64,000 bases of DNA from JALHST01 sp038316335 (lineage in GTDB: Bacteria > Bacteroidota > Bacteroidia > Flavobacteriales > Flavobacteriaceae). The stretch is taken from contig JBBQAM010000004.1 of the NCBI GenBank assembly GCA_038316335.1, forward strand, positions 62,001-126,000, written 5' to 3'. A model generated the notes under the pieces. It was not told where the DNA came from and did not search any database. It saw nothing but the letters and a program-made list of their open reading frames with translations. A program made the position numbers and the translations under genes. Below are positions 51,954-62,032 of this stretch, piece after piece. Every line of letters begins with the position of its first letter. Within the stretch, counting starts at the first letter, position 1.

Positions 51954-54900
51954 TTAAGAAATAACCTTGAATTTTCGTTTTTTCCAATAAGCTGCACTGC
52001 TAATCAAAATGATAATGGCCACCACAATATACACCCAAGTCGGGATTGGTATAGGGTCTCCGGTGGCATATGAGTGAAGACCGGACAAATAGTAATTCAC
52101 CCCATAATAGGTCATAATTACAGTCGCCAATCCGAAAATAGTGGCTAAATTGTACGCATAAAGACCCGTTAATTTCGGAATGATTCGCATATGTAGAATA
52201 AAGGCATAGACAAGAATGGTTACCAAAGCCCAGGTTTCCTTAGCATCCCAACCCCAATAACGTCCCCAGGATTCATTTGCCCAAACACCGCCTAGATAGG
52301 TTCCGATACTAACCATAAAAAGGCCGCCGATCAACGTTATCTCACTGATATATGACATTTCTTGAATGATCCTTTTGATCCTGGCCTTATTCGCGTCATT
52401 CAGGAATATCATCAAGACGAGGTTGATCAGACCAATGATTGCGCCGAGCATCAAAAAGCCATAACTCCCGGCCTCGAGTGATACGTGAATGGTCAACCAA
52501 TACGATTTTAAAACCGGCACCAACGGTGTTATTTCAGGATCAAGGAAACTCAAGGTGGCCACAAAGAGGATGGTCGCAGCCAACACCATAGTAGCCGCTA
52601 GGCCTCCAAAAGATTTTCTGGTAAATAAAAGCCCAGCCAAGGTAGATGTCCAGGCAATATAGATCATCGATTCATACCCGTTGCTCCATGGGGCCCTTCC
52701 TGAAACGTACCAGCGAAGACCAAGCCCAAGAGTGTGCATGGCAAAACCAAAAACGACCAAAGAAAACAAGATCAAATAGGGCCATTTTAAATTTACAGTT
52801 GGTTTAAAAACAGAAAGGAACAAAAAGAAAAGTAAAGCAAGGCCCAATAGGATATACAAAGCCGCCAAAGACGTAAATACATTCAGTTTGTTCAGTATGA
52901 TTTCGGCACTTATCTTTGATTGAGATGGCATAATATCACCCCCGTTTTTTATCTGATAGGCCTTTAACTCCCCTAATAGATGGTCGGCCTGAGTAAAATT
53001 GTTTGTTTGTATTCCTTCTTGTAGTGCTGCCGTGTACGCCCCAAAAAATTTATCGGCTACACTATCCTGATGATCATTGCCAACATCGGTTCCATGATTG
53101 TGGGTAGTGTTTGACACCCACGTATTTGTTGGATCATCGGGATTGGGAATGATTTTCAACAAGGTTCCTGAAAAAGCCATGCTTAAAATATTCACCCGTT
53201 CATCTATTTTCAATAATTCCTTTTCATAAACGCCTTGATCTATAGGCTCGAGGCTATAGATCCTGCGCATTTCATCACGCAACTTGTATTCACCATTCGT
53301 ATTGAAAAAGTCTTTGTAGGCCGCATAATCACCTCCAACACTTAACTTTTTTTGAATATCCTTATGGTTCCCTAACTTTATGATAGGGACGGCATACCAC
53401 GCTTGTTTGTCGACTAAAAGGCTTAGTAGAATTTGATCCGCAGAGAGGCCGTATAGACTTTCCTTCCGCGCCAATTTTCGCATTATTTCGCGGGACAATG
53501 TATGAACCGGTTTCATTCTTCCTTTAAAGTCCTGCACAACAAGCCTACTGAATTCGTTTGCATGTTCCTTGCTCACCGCATGCTTAATGAAAACATCGTC
53601 CTTGACATCCTGAGCCATAGAGAAAAACGAGAAGCATAGAATGAAAATAAAGGTCGGACCCTTATCCCGTAGTTTCTTGATCTTTTGGGTAACCTGATAA
53701 AATCGGGTCTGCTTACTGAACAAGGTCCATAGCATGCCGAAGGTCAAAAGTGCATATCCCAAATACGAAATCCAGGTTCCCCAAAAATCATTATTGACAC
53801 TTAAATAGGTCCCCTTTTCATCCTTATCAAAGGAAGATTGAAAAAATCGGTATCCGTCATAATCCAAGATATTGTTCATGAAGATCCGATAATCCATTTT
53901 CACATCCTTGCTTTGATCGACCAAGGTGACTTCACTTGCATACGAGGAGGCACTGTTAGTACCAGGGTATTTATCCATGATAAATTTGTTCAGTTTAATA
54001 AAAAACGGAACGGTTACTTCCTTGGATCCATAGGCTACTGAAAAATCCAAGTCGCCAAAATTCATCGATTCAGGCCTGCCGGGCATTCCTCGGCTCCCAT
54101 ACACAATGGCTTCCTGGGTGGTACCATTAACCGTCACATCAAGAGACAAGGCCGTCATGCTTTCATTTTTAACCTTGGGGCCTTCCGATTCCATTCGAAC
54201 GGCGCCATTTTTATTAAAATTTGAAAAAACTACATTATTTACGCCATCTGAATATAATGAGCGTAGCAAAAGTGGTCGATATCGGTCTGAAGGGTAGATC
54301 GTATCCTTGGTTTGGGTCGCCATAACGGTTTGCGTCCAAGTACGGTTCGAATTGAACAATAGCGAATCATTTCTAAAAGTAATATTGATGGCGTCGGGTA
54401 ATTGCGTTTCCTTAAAATTATAAATCAGCCCTCTAATTTGCTTGGTCTGGCCTTCATTGACAAAATATTCTTCCCGGCCATTCGCTCCGGCAACGACAAT
54501 TTGCAAGGTAGGTTGGCCTTCCAAACTTTCTCCGAGCATTTGTTTCGGATTGGGTATGAACTCCTTTGTTTTCACTTCTATTAAATCATTGCCGATCATA
54601 TAAGAACGCTGCCAATTATTGTTTCCCAAGGAAGCAAAAAGCACAGGCTCATCAAAGGCATAGATCTGATTATTTTTAGTGACCGTGAATTTTAAATAGG
54701 TATTCGACGATAAAAAACTATTGGAGGTGTCATTTTCACGGATATGCATAATACCCTCAAAACCAAAATAGCGCGTAACGCCCGCTCCGATTATAATAAC
54801 GATGATTGCACCGTGGAAAAGAAGTAGCGACCATTTCTTTTGCTCAATCATCCGAAACCTAAAAATATTAACCAGAATCGTAATTCCGAATAAGAGAAGT

Positions 54901-55100
54901 AGTAACTCGAACCACCACGATTTGAAGATTACCTTTTGTGCGGCACTGGTGCCGAAGTCATTTTCAACAAACGTGGCGATACCGATGGCCGCGGCAAAAA
55001 GCAATAAATAAATTCCGGCTGCCCTTGTATTGAATAACGGTCGCGAAATTAAGTTGATTCTGAATAGTATTTCCTTGATTCTAGGGAGTAAACGCTTCAT
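51954..55100 (-). CDS. ccsBA: CcsBA cytochrome c biogenesis fusion protein
   Basis: About 1048 residues from MKRLLPRIKEILF (or 1056 from 55124). Residues 1-490 are the CcsB/ResB part with four helices and a large periplasmic domain; the C-terminal 400 residues are CcsA with the heme-handling WWD motif WGRYWGWDAKETWAL and conserved His (LTIHVSLEAGSYGF, ILHMRII). System II proteins export heme and join it to CXXCH Cys. It converges with hemA and serves the cytochromes of the island. Between the two parts is a periplasmic segment (about 500-780) that also includes family-typical sequence. Confidence 0.93.
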   Translation of the reverse strand: MKRLLPRIKEILFRINLISRPLFNTRAAGIYLLLFAAAIGIATFVENDFGTSAAQKVIFKSWWFELLLLLFGITILVNIFRFRMIEQKKWSLLLFHGAIIVIIIGAGVTRYFGFEGIMHIRENDTSNSFLSSNTYLKFTVTKNNQIYAFDEPVLFASLGNNNWQRSYMIGNDLIEVKTKEFIPNPKQMLGESLEGQPTLQIVVAGANGREEYFVNEGQTKQIRGLIYNFKETQLPDAINITFRNDSLLFNSNRTWTQTVMATQTKDTIYPSDRYRPLLLRSLYSDGVNNVVFSNFNKNGAVRMESEGPKVKNESMTALSLDVTVNGTTQEAIVYGSRGMPGRPESMNFGDLDFSVAYGSKEVTVPFFIKLNKFIMDKYPGTNSASSYASEVTLVDQSKDVKMDYRIFMNNILDYDGYRFFQSSFDKDEKGTYLSVNNDFWGTWISYLGYALLTFGMLWTLFSKQTRFYQVTQKIKKLRDKGPTFIFILCFSFFSMAQDVKDDVFIKHAVSKEHANEFSRLVVQDFKGRMKPVHTLSREIMRKLARKESLYGLSADQILLSLLVDKQAWYAVPIIKLGNHKDIQKKLSVGGDYAAYKDFFNTNGEYKLRDEMRRIYSLEPIDQGVYEKELLKIDERVNILSMAFSGTLLKIIPNPDDPTNTWVSNTTHNHGTDVGNDHQDSVADKFFGAYTAALQEGIQTNNFTQADHLLGELKAYQIKNGGDIMPSQSKISAEIILNKLNVFTSLAALYILLGLALLFFLFLSVFKPTVNLKWPYLILFSLVVFGFAMHTLGLGLRWYVSGRAPWSNGYESMIYIAWTSTLAGLLFTRKSFGGLAATMVLAATILFVATLSFLDPEITPLVPVLKSYWLTIHVSLEAGSYGFLMLGAIIGLINLVLMIFLNDANKARIKRIIQEMSYISEITLIGGLFMVSIGTYLGGVWANESWGRYWGWDAKETWALVTILVYAFILHMRIIPKLTGLYAYNLATIFGLATVIMTYYGVNYYLSGLHSYATGDPIPIPTWVYIVVAIIILISSAAYWKKRKFKVIS

Positions 55101-55218
55101 TTCAGGATTTCTGGGGACACTCAAATGTACACTAAATTTTCGGTTTTTCTGCGAAGATCGACGAAGGGTTCAATGCACAAAAAATATATTTCGATATATT
55201 TAAGGCAGAAACCTATCT

Positions 55219-56460
55219 ATGATACGTAACGCGCATTGGGCCATCTTTAGTATCAATTCATCGCATAAAAGTGACTTTATAAATGACTTATTAAACGGAC
55301 GTGTTTCCCCAGTATTTAGGCACCTAAAAGGTTTGCAGGGGGCACTATTCTCAAAAATCGCCCTAGATGTCTATTTAGAAGATGAGGACCGTCACGACAC
55401 AAAAGTCCTTACAGGAATGTCGTCCCAAAAATTACGGTCGATGTCGAGCGGGGAACAGAAAAAAGCGCTGTTGCGTTTTCTATTGAAATCGAAACCCGAT
55501 TTTATGATTCTCGATGACCCCTTTGACAACCTTGACACCGATGCCCAGGCAACACTCAGGAAAACGCTGCGGGCAATGGCACCAACCACCACCATGATTC
55601 AGATCTTCAGTCGAAAAGTAGATATACTTCCGTTTATAACCAATTTCGCCGAGTTACAAAAAACCGAACTACGCGAGCTTGAGGGTTCCGAATTTCAAGC
55701 ACCCATTCAGTTCAACGCGCAACAAAGGTTACCTGAACCGCTTCATAAGATAGATTTCGAGGGCCCTATTTTAATTCAACTTGATCAAATTTCAGTAGCT
55801 TATAGTACCAAACGCATTTTAAAAAAAATCGACTGGACGATACGGAAAGGAGATTTTTGGCAACTAATGGGCAAAAATGGCAGTGGTAAGACCACGATTC
55901 TTTCAATGATAACAGGCGAGAATCCCAAAGGTTACGGTCAACGGCTTTTCATCTTTGGCAGGCAGAAAGGAAGCGGTGAAACCATTTGGGATATCAAGAA
56001 AAAGATAGGGTATTTTACCCCGGCCATGACCGATAAATTCAAAGGTCACCATACGGTCGAGCACATGATTATCTCTGGTCTGTTTGATTCGATAGGCCTT
56101 TATCTAAAACCAACCGAAGCCCAGACACGCTTGGCGAAGGAGTGGTTGCAGTTGATCGCCATGTGGGATTTGAAAGATTCATTGTTCAGTGATTTAACAC
56201 TTGGTCAGCAGCGGTTGGTAATGACTACCCGGGCCATGGTGAAACATCCTTTACTCCTTATTCTTGACGAACCCACAGCCGGACTCGATGATGCTTCTGC
56301 GGCGTTCGTGGTCGCTTTGGTCAACAAAATTGCAACAGAAAGTGATACGGCCATTCTTTTTGTTTCCCATCGAAAAGAGCCAGGCTTGCATCCCCAATCT
56401 ATATATGAGTTAACAATGTCGAAAACAGGTTCTACTGGTCGCGTATTGGAAGTCTCGTAA
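55219..56460 (+). CDS. Two-domain ABC ATPase, ModF/PhrA-like, first domain degenerate
   Basis: 413 residues. The first ABC domain (1-150) has signature MSSGEQKKALL and Walker B FMILDDPFDN, but its P-loop region SINSSHKSDFINDLL lacks the GKS/T pattern. The second domain (about 185-413) has Walker A MGKNGSGKTT, signature LTLGQQRL, Walker B LLLILDEPT and FVSHR. No membrane segments are present. Such proteins resemble ModF, whose role is uncertain. Divergent from ccsBA across about 118 bases. Confidence 0.82.
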   Translation: MIRNAHWAIFSINSSHKSDFINDLLNGRVSPVFRHLKGLQGALFSKIALDVYLEDEDRHDTKVLTGMSSQKLRSMSSGEQKKALLRFLLKSKPDFMILDDPFDNLDTDAQATLRKTLRAMAPTTTMIQIFSRKVDILPFITNFAELQKTELRELEGSEFQAPIQFNAQQRLPEPLHKIDFEGPILIQLDQISVAYSTKRILKKIDWTIRKGDFWQLMGKNGSGKTTILSMITGENPKGYGQRLFIFGRQKGSGETIWDIKKKIGYFTPAMTDKFKGHHTVEHMIISGLFDSIGLYLKPTEAQTRLAKEWLQLIAMWDLKDSLFSDLTLGQQRLVMTTRAMVKHPLLLILDEPTAGLDDASAAFVVALVNKIATESDTAILFVSHRKEPGLHPQSIYELTMSKTGSTGRVLEVS

Positions 56461-56591
56461 GGTCGAAGAATCCACAAAATTTCAGCATATCCTAATAATC
56501 GATACATCCTAGTGGTAGCGCATCCAATCGGACTGAAGTAAATTGAGAAGAAGAAACCAAAAAGTGGCCTTAACGGTGTTAATATCGTACA

Positions 56592-56627
56592 TAAAAAAAA
56601 GCCGTTCAAAGACGGCTTTTTTTATTT
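56592..56627. terminator. Bidirectional hairpin terminator
   Basis: AAAAAAAGCCGTC-like stem (GCCGT / ACGGC around TCAAAG) flanked by A8 and T7 runs, between the ABC ATPase and convergent secDF. Confidence 0.87.
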
Positions 56628-56638
56628 TCATGTATTTC

Positions 56639-59602
56639 TTATACTTTCCCGGCCTTCACGTCTTTTTTCAAGAAATCATACATTACGGGAGTTGCAATGA
56701 ACAAGGATGAATAGGTTCCTACCACGATACCAACGATCATGGCAAACATAAAACCACGTAATGATTCCCCCCCAAAAACGAAGATGGCAATCAATACAAC
56801 CAAGGTTGTAGAGGAGGTGTTCAAGGTTCTTCCCAAAGTACTGTTCAATGCAGAATTCGTATTTTCACCTGATTTCCAACCTCTTTCTGCTACTATTTCA
56901 CGAATACGGTCAAAAACGATTACCGTATCGTTCAAGGAGTACCCTATAACCGTCAGTATCGCCGCCACAAAAGCTTGATCGATTTCCATGTTAAAAGGCA
57001 TGATTTTCCCAAACAAGGAGAAGACCCCTAATACCATGAGCACGTCGTGAAATACAGCTACTACGGCACCCAGTGAAAATTGCCACTTACGGAAACGAAA
57101 TAAGATATATAAGAAGACTACCGCTAAAGACCCTACAATGGCTAAAAAGGCGTTTTTCTTGATATCATCAGCAATGGTAGGGCCCACCTTTCGATATTTC
57201 ATAACACCCACATTGTCATTGGGACCTCCAGGAACAAATTCCTGAAAGGTAGTACCATCTGGCATGTATTTCTGCAGGGTAGTGTACAATTTATCCAAGA
57301 TTTCATCATCAACTTCGGTACCCTCAACATCCACCTTATAATTAGTGGTTACCATAATTTGGTTGGCGTCACCAAGGGTCTTGGCACTCGCACTCCCTAA
57401 GACTTTGGTTAGGTCATTGGTGATTTCGGACGGATTTACCGGGTCAACAAAACGAATCTGATAGTTTCTACCCCCTACAAAATCGACCCCTTGTTGCAGG
57501 CCTGGGCCAAAAAACAAAGACCAAAGCCCAATGACGACCAACGTACTAGAAACGACATAGGCGATTTTACGTTTCGAAAGGAAATCAAAATTGGCACCGG
57601 TGAACAGGTTTTTGGTCAATGCGGTGCTAAAGTCCAACCTTCTCTCCCGAGCACTAAGATACCAGTCAATCAGCAATCGGGTTATAAAGATTGCGGTGAA
57701 CAATGACGTAAGGATACCAATTAATAAGGTGGTTGCAAACCCTTTGATGGGCCCCGAACCAAAAAGGAACAAAATTAAAGCAGTCAGACCAGTGGTAATG
57801 TTCGCATCCAAAATCGAGGAAAGCGCATTGTCAAATCCATCGGCCACAGCTTGGCGTTTCCCTTTACCCTTGGCCATTTCTTCCTTAATACGTTCATAGA
57901 TGATCACGTTCGCATCGACCGACATCCCCAAAGTTAATACGATACCTGCAATCCCAGGTAAGGTCAAGACGGCATTAAGACTCACGAGCACCCCAAAGAT
58001 CAATAGAATATTTAGCAAGAGTGCAATATCGGCGAAGACCCCAGCCCTACCATAATAAAAGATCATCCATACCAACACGATTACCATCGCGATCATAAAG
58101 GAATTGAAGCCGCTATTGATGGCTTCTTGGCCTAAGGAAGGCCCAACAACAAATGAATCGATTATCTCTGCAGAAGCCGGCAATTTACCCGCCCTAAGCA
58201 CATTGGCAATATCCTTTGTCTCATTTACGGTAAATTTTCCGGTTATTTCGGAGCGACCTCCTGAAATAGGGCCTGAAGAAACCCCTGGGGCTGTATATAC
58301 CTTATTGTCCAAAACGATTGCAATCCCTGTTTGGTTCGTGTAGGCATCCCCTGTTAATTTTTCCCATTCCTTGGCACCCTTGGTATTCATGGTCATTGAA
58401 ACGGCGGGCTTTCCGAATTGATCAAAATCATCCCGGGCATCGCTTACGACATCTCCACTAATTCTAGGCGTTCCTTCCCGATTTGATTTTAATGCGTATA
58501 AATCTACCACCTCGGTTTCTGGCGTGGAAGGTCGTTCCCAAACGAACCTTGTAAACTGAATATCAGCTGGTAAAAGTCTACGTATTTCGGGCATTCTCAG
58601 GTATTCGCCAACTTTGGCCGTATCCTTGATAGCTGCCCTGAACATAGCATTGCTGCCAGGATTCGCTGGCAATAAAAGATTGAACAAAGGATTCACTTGG
58701 TTGGCTATGTCTAGGGAATCTGAAGCAACATCCGACAAGAGGGAGTCAATCTCGGACTCTTCCTTTTGTGGTTGCTCCACTTTCGTGGTATCGACCATTG
58801 ACTTCAATCGCTCATTAGCAGCAACGATAAACGTACTAAAACTTTGATTGCTTTGCGGATAGGTCTCCCAAAATTCAAGTTGTGCGGTACTCGATAATAG
58901 GTCTTGTGCACGCGCAATATCCCGGGCTCCCGGAAGCTCTACCAAGATTCTGCCTGAGCTACCTTCACGCTGAATATTTGGCTGGGTTACTCCAAAACCA
59001 TCGATACGCTCGCGTAATACTTCAAAGGCGGAAGATATTGATTCGTCGATCTTTCTACGGATAATAGGTTTTACCTCATCATCGCTCATTTGAAAGTTTA
59101 CGGCATCACTGAGACCTTTATTCGCAAAAATATCGGGTGATGCCAATTTGGTGTCTCCCTTAATTTTGTCGAATGCCTCGAAAAATAAATTAATATAGGT
59201 GTCATCGCTATTTTTGGAAGCTGTATCGGCATCGGCCAAGGCTTTATTGAAAATCGGATTTTTAGTGTTATTGGCAAGGCCTTTCAAAATATCCTTCACT
59301 GAAATCTGCAAGGTAACATTGATACCCCCTTTCAGATCAAGACCCTTGTTCAATTCCTTTTTCTTGGCCTCATTGTAATCGGTAAAACCAAGGATGGGAT
59401 TACTTCCGATCGAATCAAGATAGCTTGCCTCTAGGGCCTCGCGTCTTGCGACATAATCATTTTCAGTATTGGAAACACGGCTGGCAGCGAAGACCTTAGC
59501 CTCCTTTTCAACCTTACTAGCGATAAAAGTATACGAGAGTTGATAGATACTTACGAGTCCGAATAAAAGGGCAAAAAGCTTTACAAGTCCTTTATTTTGC
59601 AT
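56639..59602 (-). CDS. secDF: SecDF fused protein translocase subunit
   Basis: 987 residues, the usual fused form of Bacteroidota. An N-terminal helix, a large P1 periplasmic domain (about 60-490; RIDGFGVTQPNIQREGSSGR, ILVELPGARD) and six helices of SecD (SVDANVIIYERIKEEMAKGK) are followed by the SecF helix set (NDTVIVFDRIREIVAERG). It uses the proton gradient to pull proteins out of SecYEG. Conserved acidic helix residues (VDANVI, NDTVIV) are intact. The promoter is recognised at 59643-59673. Confidence 0.96.
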   Translation of the reverse strand: MQNKGLVKLFALLFGLVSIYQLSYTFIASKVEKEAKVFAASRVSNTENDYVARREALEASYLDSIGSNPILGFTDYNEAKKKELNKGLDLKGGINVTLQISVKDILKGLANNTKNPIFNKALADADTASKNSDDTYINLFFEAFDKIKGDTKLASPDIFANKGLSDAVNFQMSDDEVKPIIRRKIDESISSAFEVLRERIDGFGVTQPNIQREGSSGRILVELPGARDIARAQDLLSSTAQLEFWETYPQSNQSFSTFIVAANERLKSMVDTTKVEQPQKEESEIDSLLSDVASDSLDIANQVNPLFNLLLPANPGSNAMFRAAIKDTAKVGEYLRMPEIRRLLPADIQFTRFVWERPSTPETEVVDLYALKSNREGTPRISGDVVSDARDDFDQFGKPAVSMTMNTKGAKEWEKLTGDAYTNQTGIAIVLDNKVYTAPGVSSGPISGGRSEITGKFTVNETKDIANVLRAGKLPASAEIIDSFVVGPSLGQEAINSGFNSFMIAMVIVLVWMIFYYGRAGVFADIALLLNILLIFGVLVSLNAVLTLPGIAGIVLTLGMSVDANVIIYERIKEEMAKGKGKRQAVADGFDNALSSILDANITTGLTALILFLFGSGPIKGFATTLLIGILTSLFTAIFITRLLIDWYLSARERRLDFSTALTKNLFTGANFDFLSKRKIAYVVSSTLVVIGLWSLFFGPGLQQGVDFVGGRNYQIRFVDPVNPSEITNDLTKVLGSASAKTLGDANQIMVTTNYKVDVEGTEVDDEILDKLYTTLQKYMPDGTTFQEFVPGGPNDNVGVMKYRKVGPTIADDIKKNAFLAIVGSLAVVFLYILFRFRKWQFSLGAVVAVFHDVLMVLGVFSLFGKIMPFNMEIDQAFVAAILTVIGYSLNDTVIVFDRIREIVAERGWKSGENTNSALNSTLGRTLNTSSTTLVVLIAIFVFGGESLRGFMFAMIVGIVVGTYSSLFIATPVMYDFLKKDVKAGKV

Positions 59603-59642
59603 GGGTTGAATATATTTTAGCGATGCATTTATTAAATGCGTG

Positions 59643-59673
59643 CAAATATATGATTTACCCTAGGAATTGACAA
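59643..59673 (-). promoter_or_regulatory. Promoter for secDF
   Basis: On the minus strand a TTG (59673-59671) precedes TATATTTG (59650-59643) by 20 bases, matching the Bacteroidota sigma-A pattern, 41 bases before the start. Confidence 0.65.
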
Positions 59674-59689
59674 TATATATTTAGTAGTA

Positions 59690-59732
59690 ATTAAAAAAAC
59701 GAACTACACCCCGCAATTACGGCGTGTAGTTC
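59690..59732 (-). terminator. Intrinsic terminator of mdh
   Basis: On the minus strand GAACTACAC and GTGTAGTTC arms enclose a GC-containing loop and are followed by a run of seven T. It lies 20 bases after the mdh stop. Confidence 0.88.
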
Positions 59733-59752
59733 TATAAAAATCAGAGAATTCC

Positions 59753-60679
59753 TTAAAGGGTTAGAAGATTATTGGTAGTGGTGACCCCTTCAGCACTTTC
59801 CTTCATTTTTGCTTTTTCGGCACTGCTAAGGGGTATATCAACGATTTTCTCAATACCATTTTTTCCTAAAATCACCGGAACACCAATACATATGTCCTTT
59901 AGGCCATATTCGCCATCCAAAAAGGTCGAACATGGAAATAACTTCTTTTGATCACAGGCTATGGCTTGAACCAGGGCCGAGACTGCAGCACCGGGAGCAT
60001 ACCAGGCACTCGTTCCCAATAATTTGGTCAAGGTAGCTCCACCGACTTTGGTGTCTTCAGAGACTTGCGCCAAACGATCGGAGGATAAAAACTCGGAAAC
60101 CTTGATACTATTTCTTGTGGCATGGGATACCAAAGGTACCATCCCAGTATCACTATGACCTCCTATTACCATACCATCAACATCGGATATCGGAGCTCCC
60201 AAGGCCTCGGCGAGGCGATATTTAAAACGGGCACTGTCTAGCGCACCTCCCATGCCAATGATCTTGTTCTTTGGCAATCCGGTCGTCTTGTGAACCAGAT
60301 AGGTCATGGTATCCATTGGGTTGCTCACTACGATCAAAGTTACCTTCGGTGAATGCTGTATTAGATTCGACGCTACGGTTTTTACGATTCCTGCATTGAT
60401 GCCGATCAATTCTTCGCGCGTCATACCGGGCTTTCTTGGAATCCCCGAGGTAATCACCGCAATGTCGCTACCAGCAGTCAGGGCATAATCATTGGTAACC
60501 CCAGTGATCTTAGTATCGAAACCGTTTAATGAGGCACATTGCATCAAATCCATGGCCTTGCCTTCGGCATAGCCTTCCTTGATATCTAACAATACCACTT
60601 CTGATGCAAAATTCTTGATAGCAATATATTCGGCACAACTCGCACCTACGGCGCCTGCCCCTACGACGGTAATTTTCAT
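59753..60679 (-). CDS. mdh: Malate dehydrogenase (LDH-like type)
   Basis: 308 residues. It oxidises malate to oxaloacetate with NAD in the citric acid cycle. The Rossmann motif VVGAGAVGASCAEYIA starts the protein; substrate Arg are in IPRKPGMTREEL, catalytic Asp in the GALDSARFKYRLA segment and catalytic His in MVIGGHSDTGMVPL. A -7 box TATTTTTG lies at 60711-60718. Length and motifs are normal. Confidence 0.96.
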   Translation of the reverse strand: MKITVVGAGAVGASCAEYIAIKNFASEVVLLDIKEGYAEGKAMDLMQCASLNGFDTKITGVTNDYALTAGSDIAVITSGIPRKPGMTREELIGINAGIVKTVASNLIQHSPKVTLIVVSNPMDTMTYLVHKTTGLPKNKIIGMGGALDSARFKYRLAEALGAPISDVDGMVIGGHSDTGMVPLVSHATRNSIKVSEFLSSDRLAQVSEDTKVGGATLTKLLGTSAWYAPGAAVSALVQAIACDQKKLFPCSTFLDGEYGLKDICIGVPVILGKNGIEKIVDIPLSSAEKAKMKESAEGVTTTNNLLTL

Positions 60680-60710
60680 ATTTGAGTTTTTACTTAGATT
60701 TTTAATGGTT

Positions 60711-60718
60711 CAAAAATA
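60711..60718 (-). promoter_or_regulatory. -7 box (TATTTTTG) for mdh
   Basis: CAAAAATA on the plus strand, complement of TATTTTTG, 32 bases upstream of mdh. The -33 element is not clear. Confidence 0.45.
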
Positions 60719-60928
60719 CAGAATTTAACAGATAAATGGGTCCGAAATATACTTTTATATCGTCGCCTACCGAAATTATATAAGGTGCCAAAACGGCACT
60801 TGTTAAAAAAAGAAGTCGTTCAACGAAGAAAAATAAAATAAGATGTCGTACGTCGATTCTTTGCAATACGGAACCGCCTAAGAGCGTTAAATTCAGTAGA
60901 AAACCCCGAATCAAAAAAAACCTACCCG

Positions 60929-61300
60929 ATGAAAAAACTCTTTTCATTCGTTGCACTTGTCGGAATTATTTTTATCAGCAATTGCTCTCGTATCCCTGAA
61001 AACAACGATCCCGTTATCGGCGTTTGGACCCGGTTGGAAGTACAAACCGTGAACGCATCTGAAAAACATATTATTCGCAGGGAATGGATATTCAATGACG
61101 CCTATCTCGGCAGATTTCACAGCATCGAAGATGGAAAGATCGTAATTAAGACCGATTTTAAATGGAAACTTGAAAATGGCAAATATAGCATATCCTATCC
61201 GGGCATTGACAGGCCGACTGATGTGGTTATTATGAAAACCGTTCCCGAAAGTGCACTTTTAGAACGCATTGATGGTTTTCAAATGGCAGCCAGAGAGTAG
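60929..61300 (+). CDS. Small lipoprotein, unknown function
   Basis: 123 residues. Signal MKKLFSFVALVGIIFISNC puts a lipid Cys at residue 19. The rest (VIGVWTRLEVQTVNASEKH, REWIFNDAYLGRF, DFKWKLENGKYSISYPG) has the GxW and strand pattern seen in lipocalin-like domains, but I cannot assign a family. It is a single gene with a good hairpin terminator downstream. Confidence 0.75.
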   Translation: MKKLFSFVALVGIIFISNCSRIPENNDPVIGVWTRLEVQTVNASEKHIIRREWIFNDAYLGRFHSIEDGKIVIKTDFKWKLENGKYSISYPGIDRPTDVVIMKTVPESALLERIDGFQMAARE

Positions 61301-61365
61301 CTTTCAAATAAAAACATGGTATTTCTTATAAATGGGATTAAGGCAATGTAATCATTGCAAAAATC

Positions 61366-61398
61366 AAAAAAAGCGCCGCCCCCAAGCGGCGCTTTTTT
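61366..61398. terminator. Hairpin terminator after the small lipoprotein gene
   Basis: GCGCCGC and GCGGCGC arms around CCCCAA, preceded by A7 and followed by T6. Confidence 0.88.
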
Positions 61399-61985
61399 GA
61401 TGGCCTTGGTTTTAGAACCTACTCAAAAACAAAACCCTTTGTAATACTAAATTCGAACTACTAAAGAACCATAAAATAACGGTATCGACCATGAGACCGA
61501 AGATACCTTGTACTATGTACGTTAAGGTACCCGGATTCCTCACGAAAGGAGGCTGAATACATTGCCCTAGCCACTTCTACCCTATTCATGTTTATAAAAT
61601 TTGTGATTTTTTCATTATACGATGTTATTCGATGAACGTAGCATCCCATTGGGGCACAACGACGTTCTTTTAGAAGAAGGAATATTCCCACTAAATAGTG
61701 TATTTTTACGATGAACTGTATTATTATTTCGATGAAATACACAAAATTACTGATCAAGATTGATTATCGGCCCATTGCATCGCTAAACGAAATGTCCCAG
61801 ATATACAGTTTTCTGACCGATAGAAGGTGTCAGTACCTTCATTGCGCATTCGTTACACGCTTCATGGCCGGAGCTACTGACACCGCCAATAACGAAGTTC
61901 CTTGTCGTAATAATAATTGATGCGGTAAGAATAAACGTATTAGCAGGTAGCCTTGTAGGAAGACTTAAAAAATTGGCATAAAATA

Positions 61986-62005
61986 ACCCGATGTTTTCAT
62001 CGGGT
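61986..62005 (-). terminator. Hairpin after the DUF6588 gene
   Basis: ACCCGATG and CATCGGGT arms around TTTT, 27 bases downstream of the stop on the minus strand. The T-tract is weak. Confidence 0.55.
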
Positions 62006-62032
62006 CTTCAATTATTCATAGTACTGGGTTGA

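Larger units (their letters stand above)
61301..62032. other. 730-base gap with no supported gene
   Basis: Only terminators at both ends and short open frames are seen: 61461-61757 (minus, 98 codons) and 61732-61920 (plus, 62 codons from MKYTKLLIKIDYRP). Neither resembles a known family and they overlap each other. This could be decayed DNA or hold a small RNA. Confidence 0.4.

Noticed and set aside
26342..55150. Redox island as a recent mobile element
   Set aside because: No integrase, transposase, tRNA insertion or direct repeats at its edges are seen, and base composition appears similar to neighbours by eye.
61461..61757. 98-codon minus-strand open frame
   Set aside because: No signal peptide, domain or clear promoter; it overlaps another short frame on the opposite strand.
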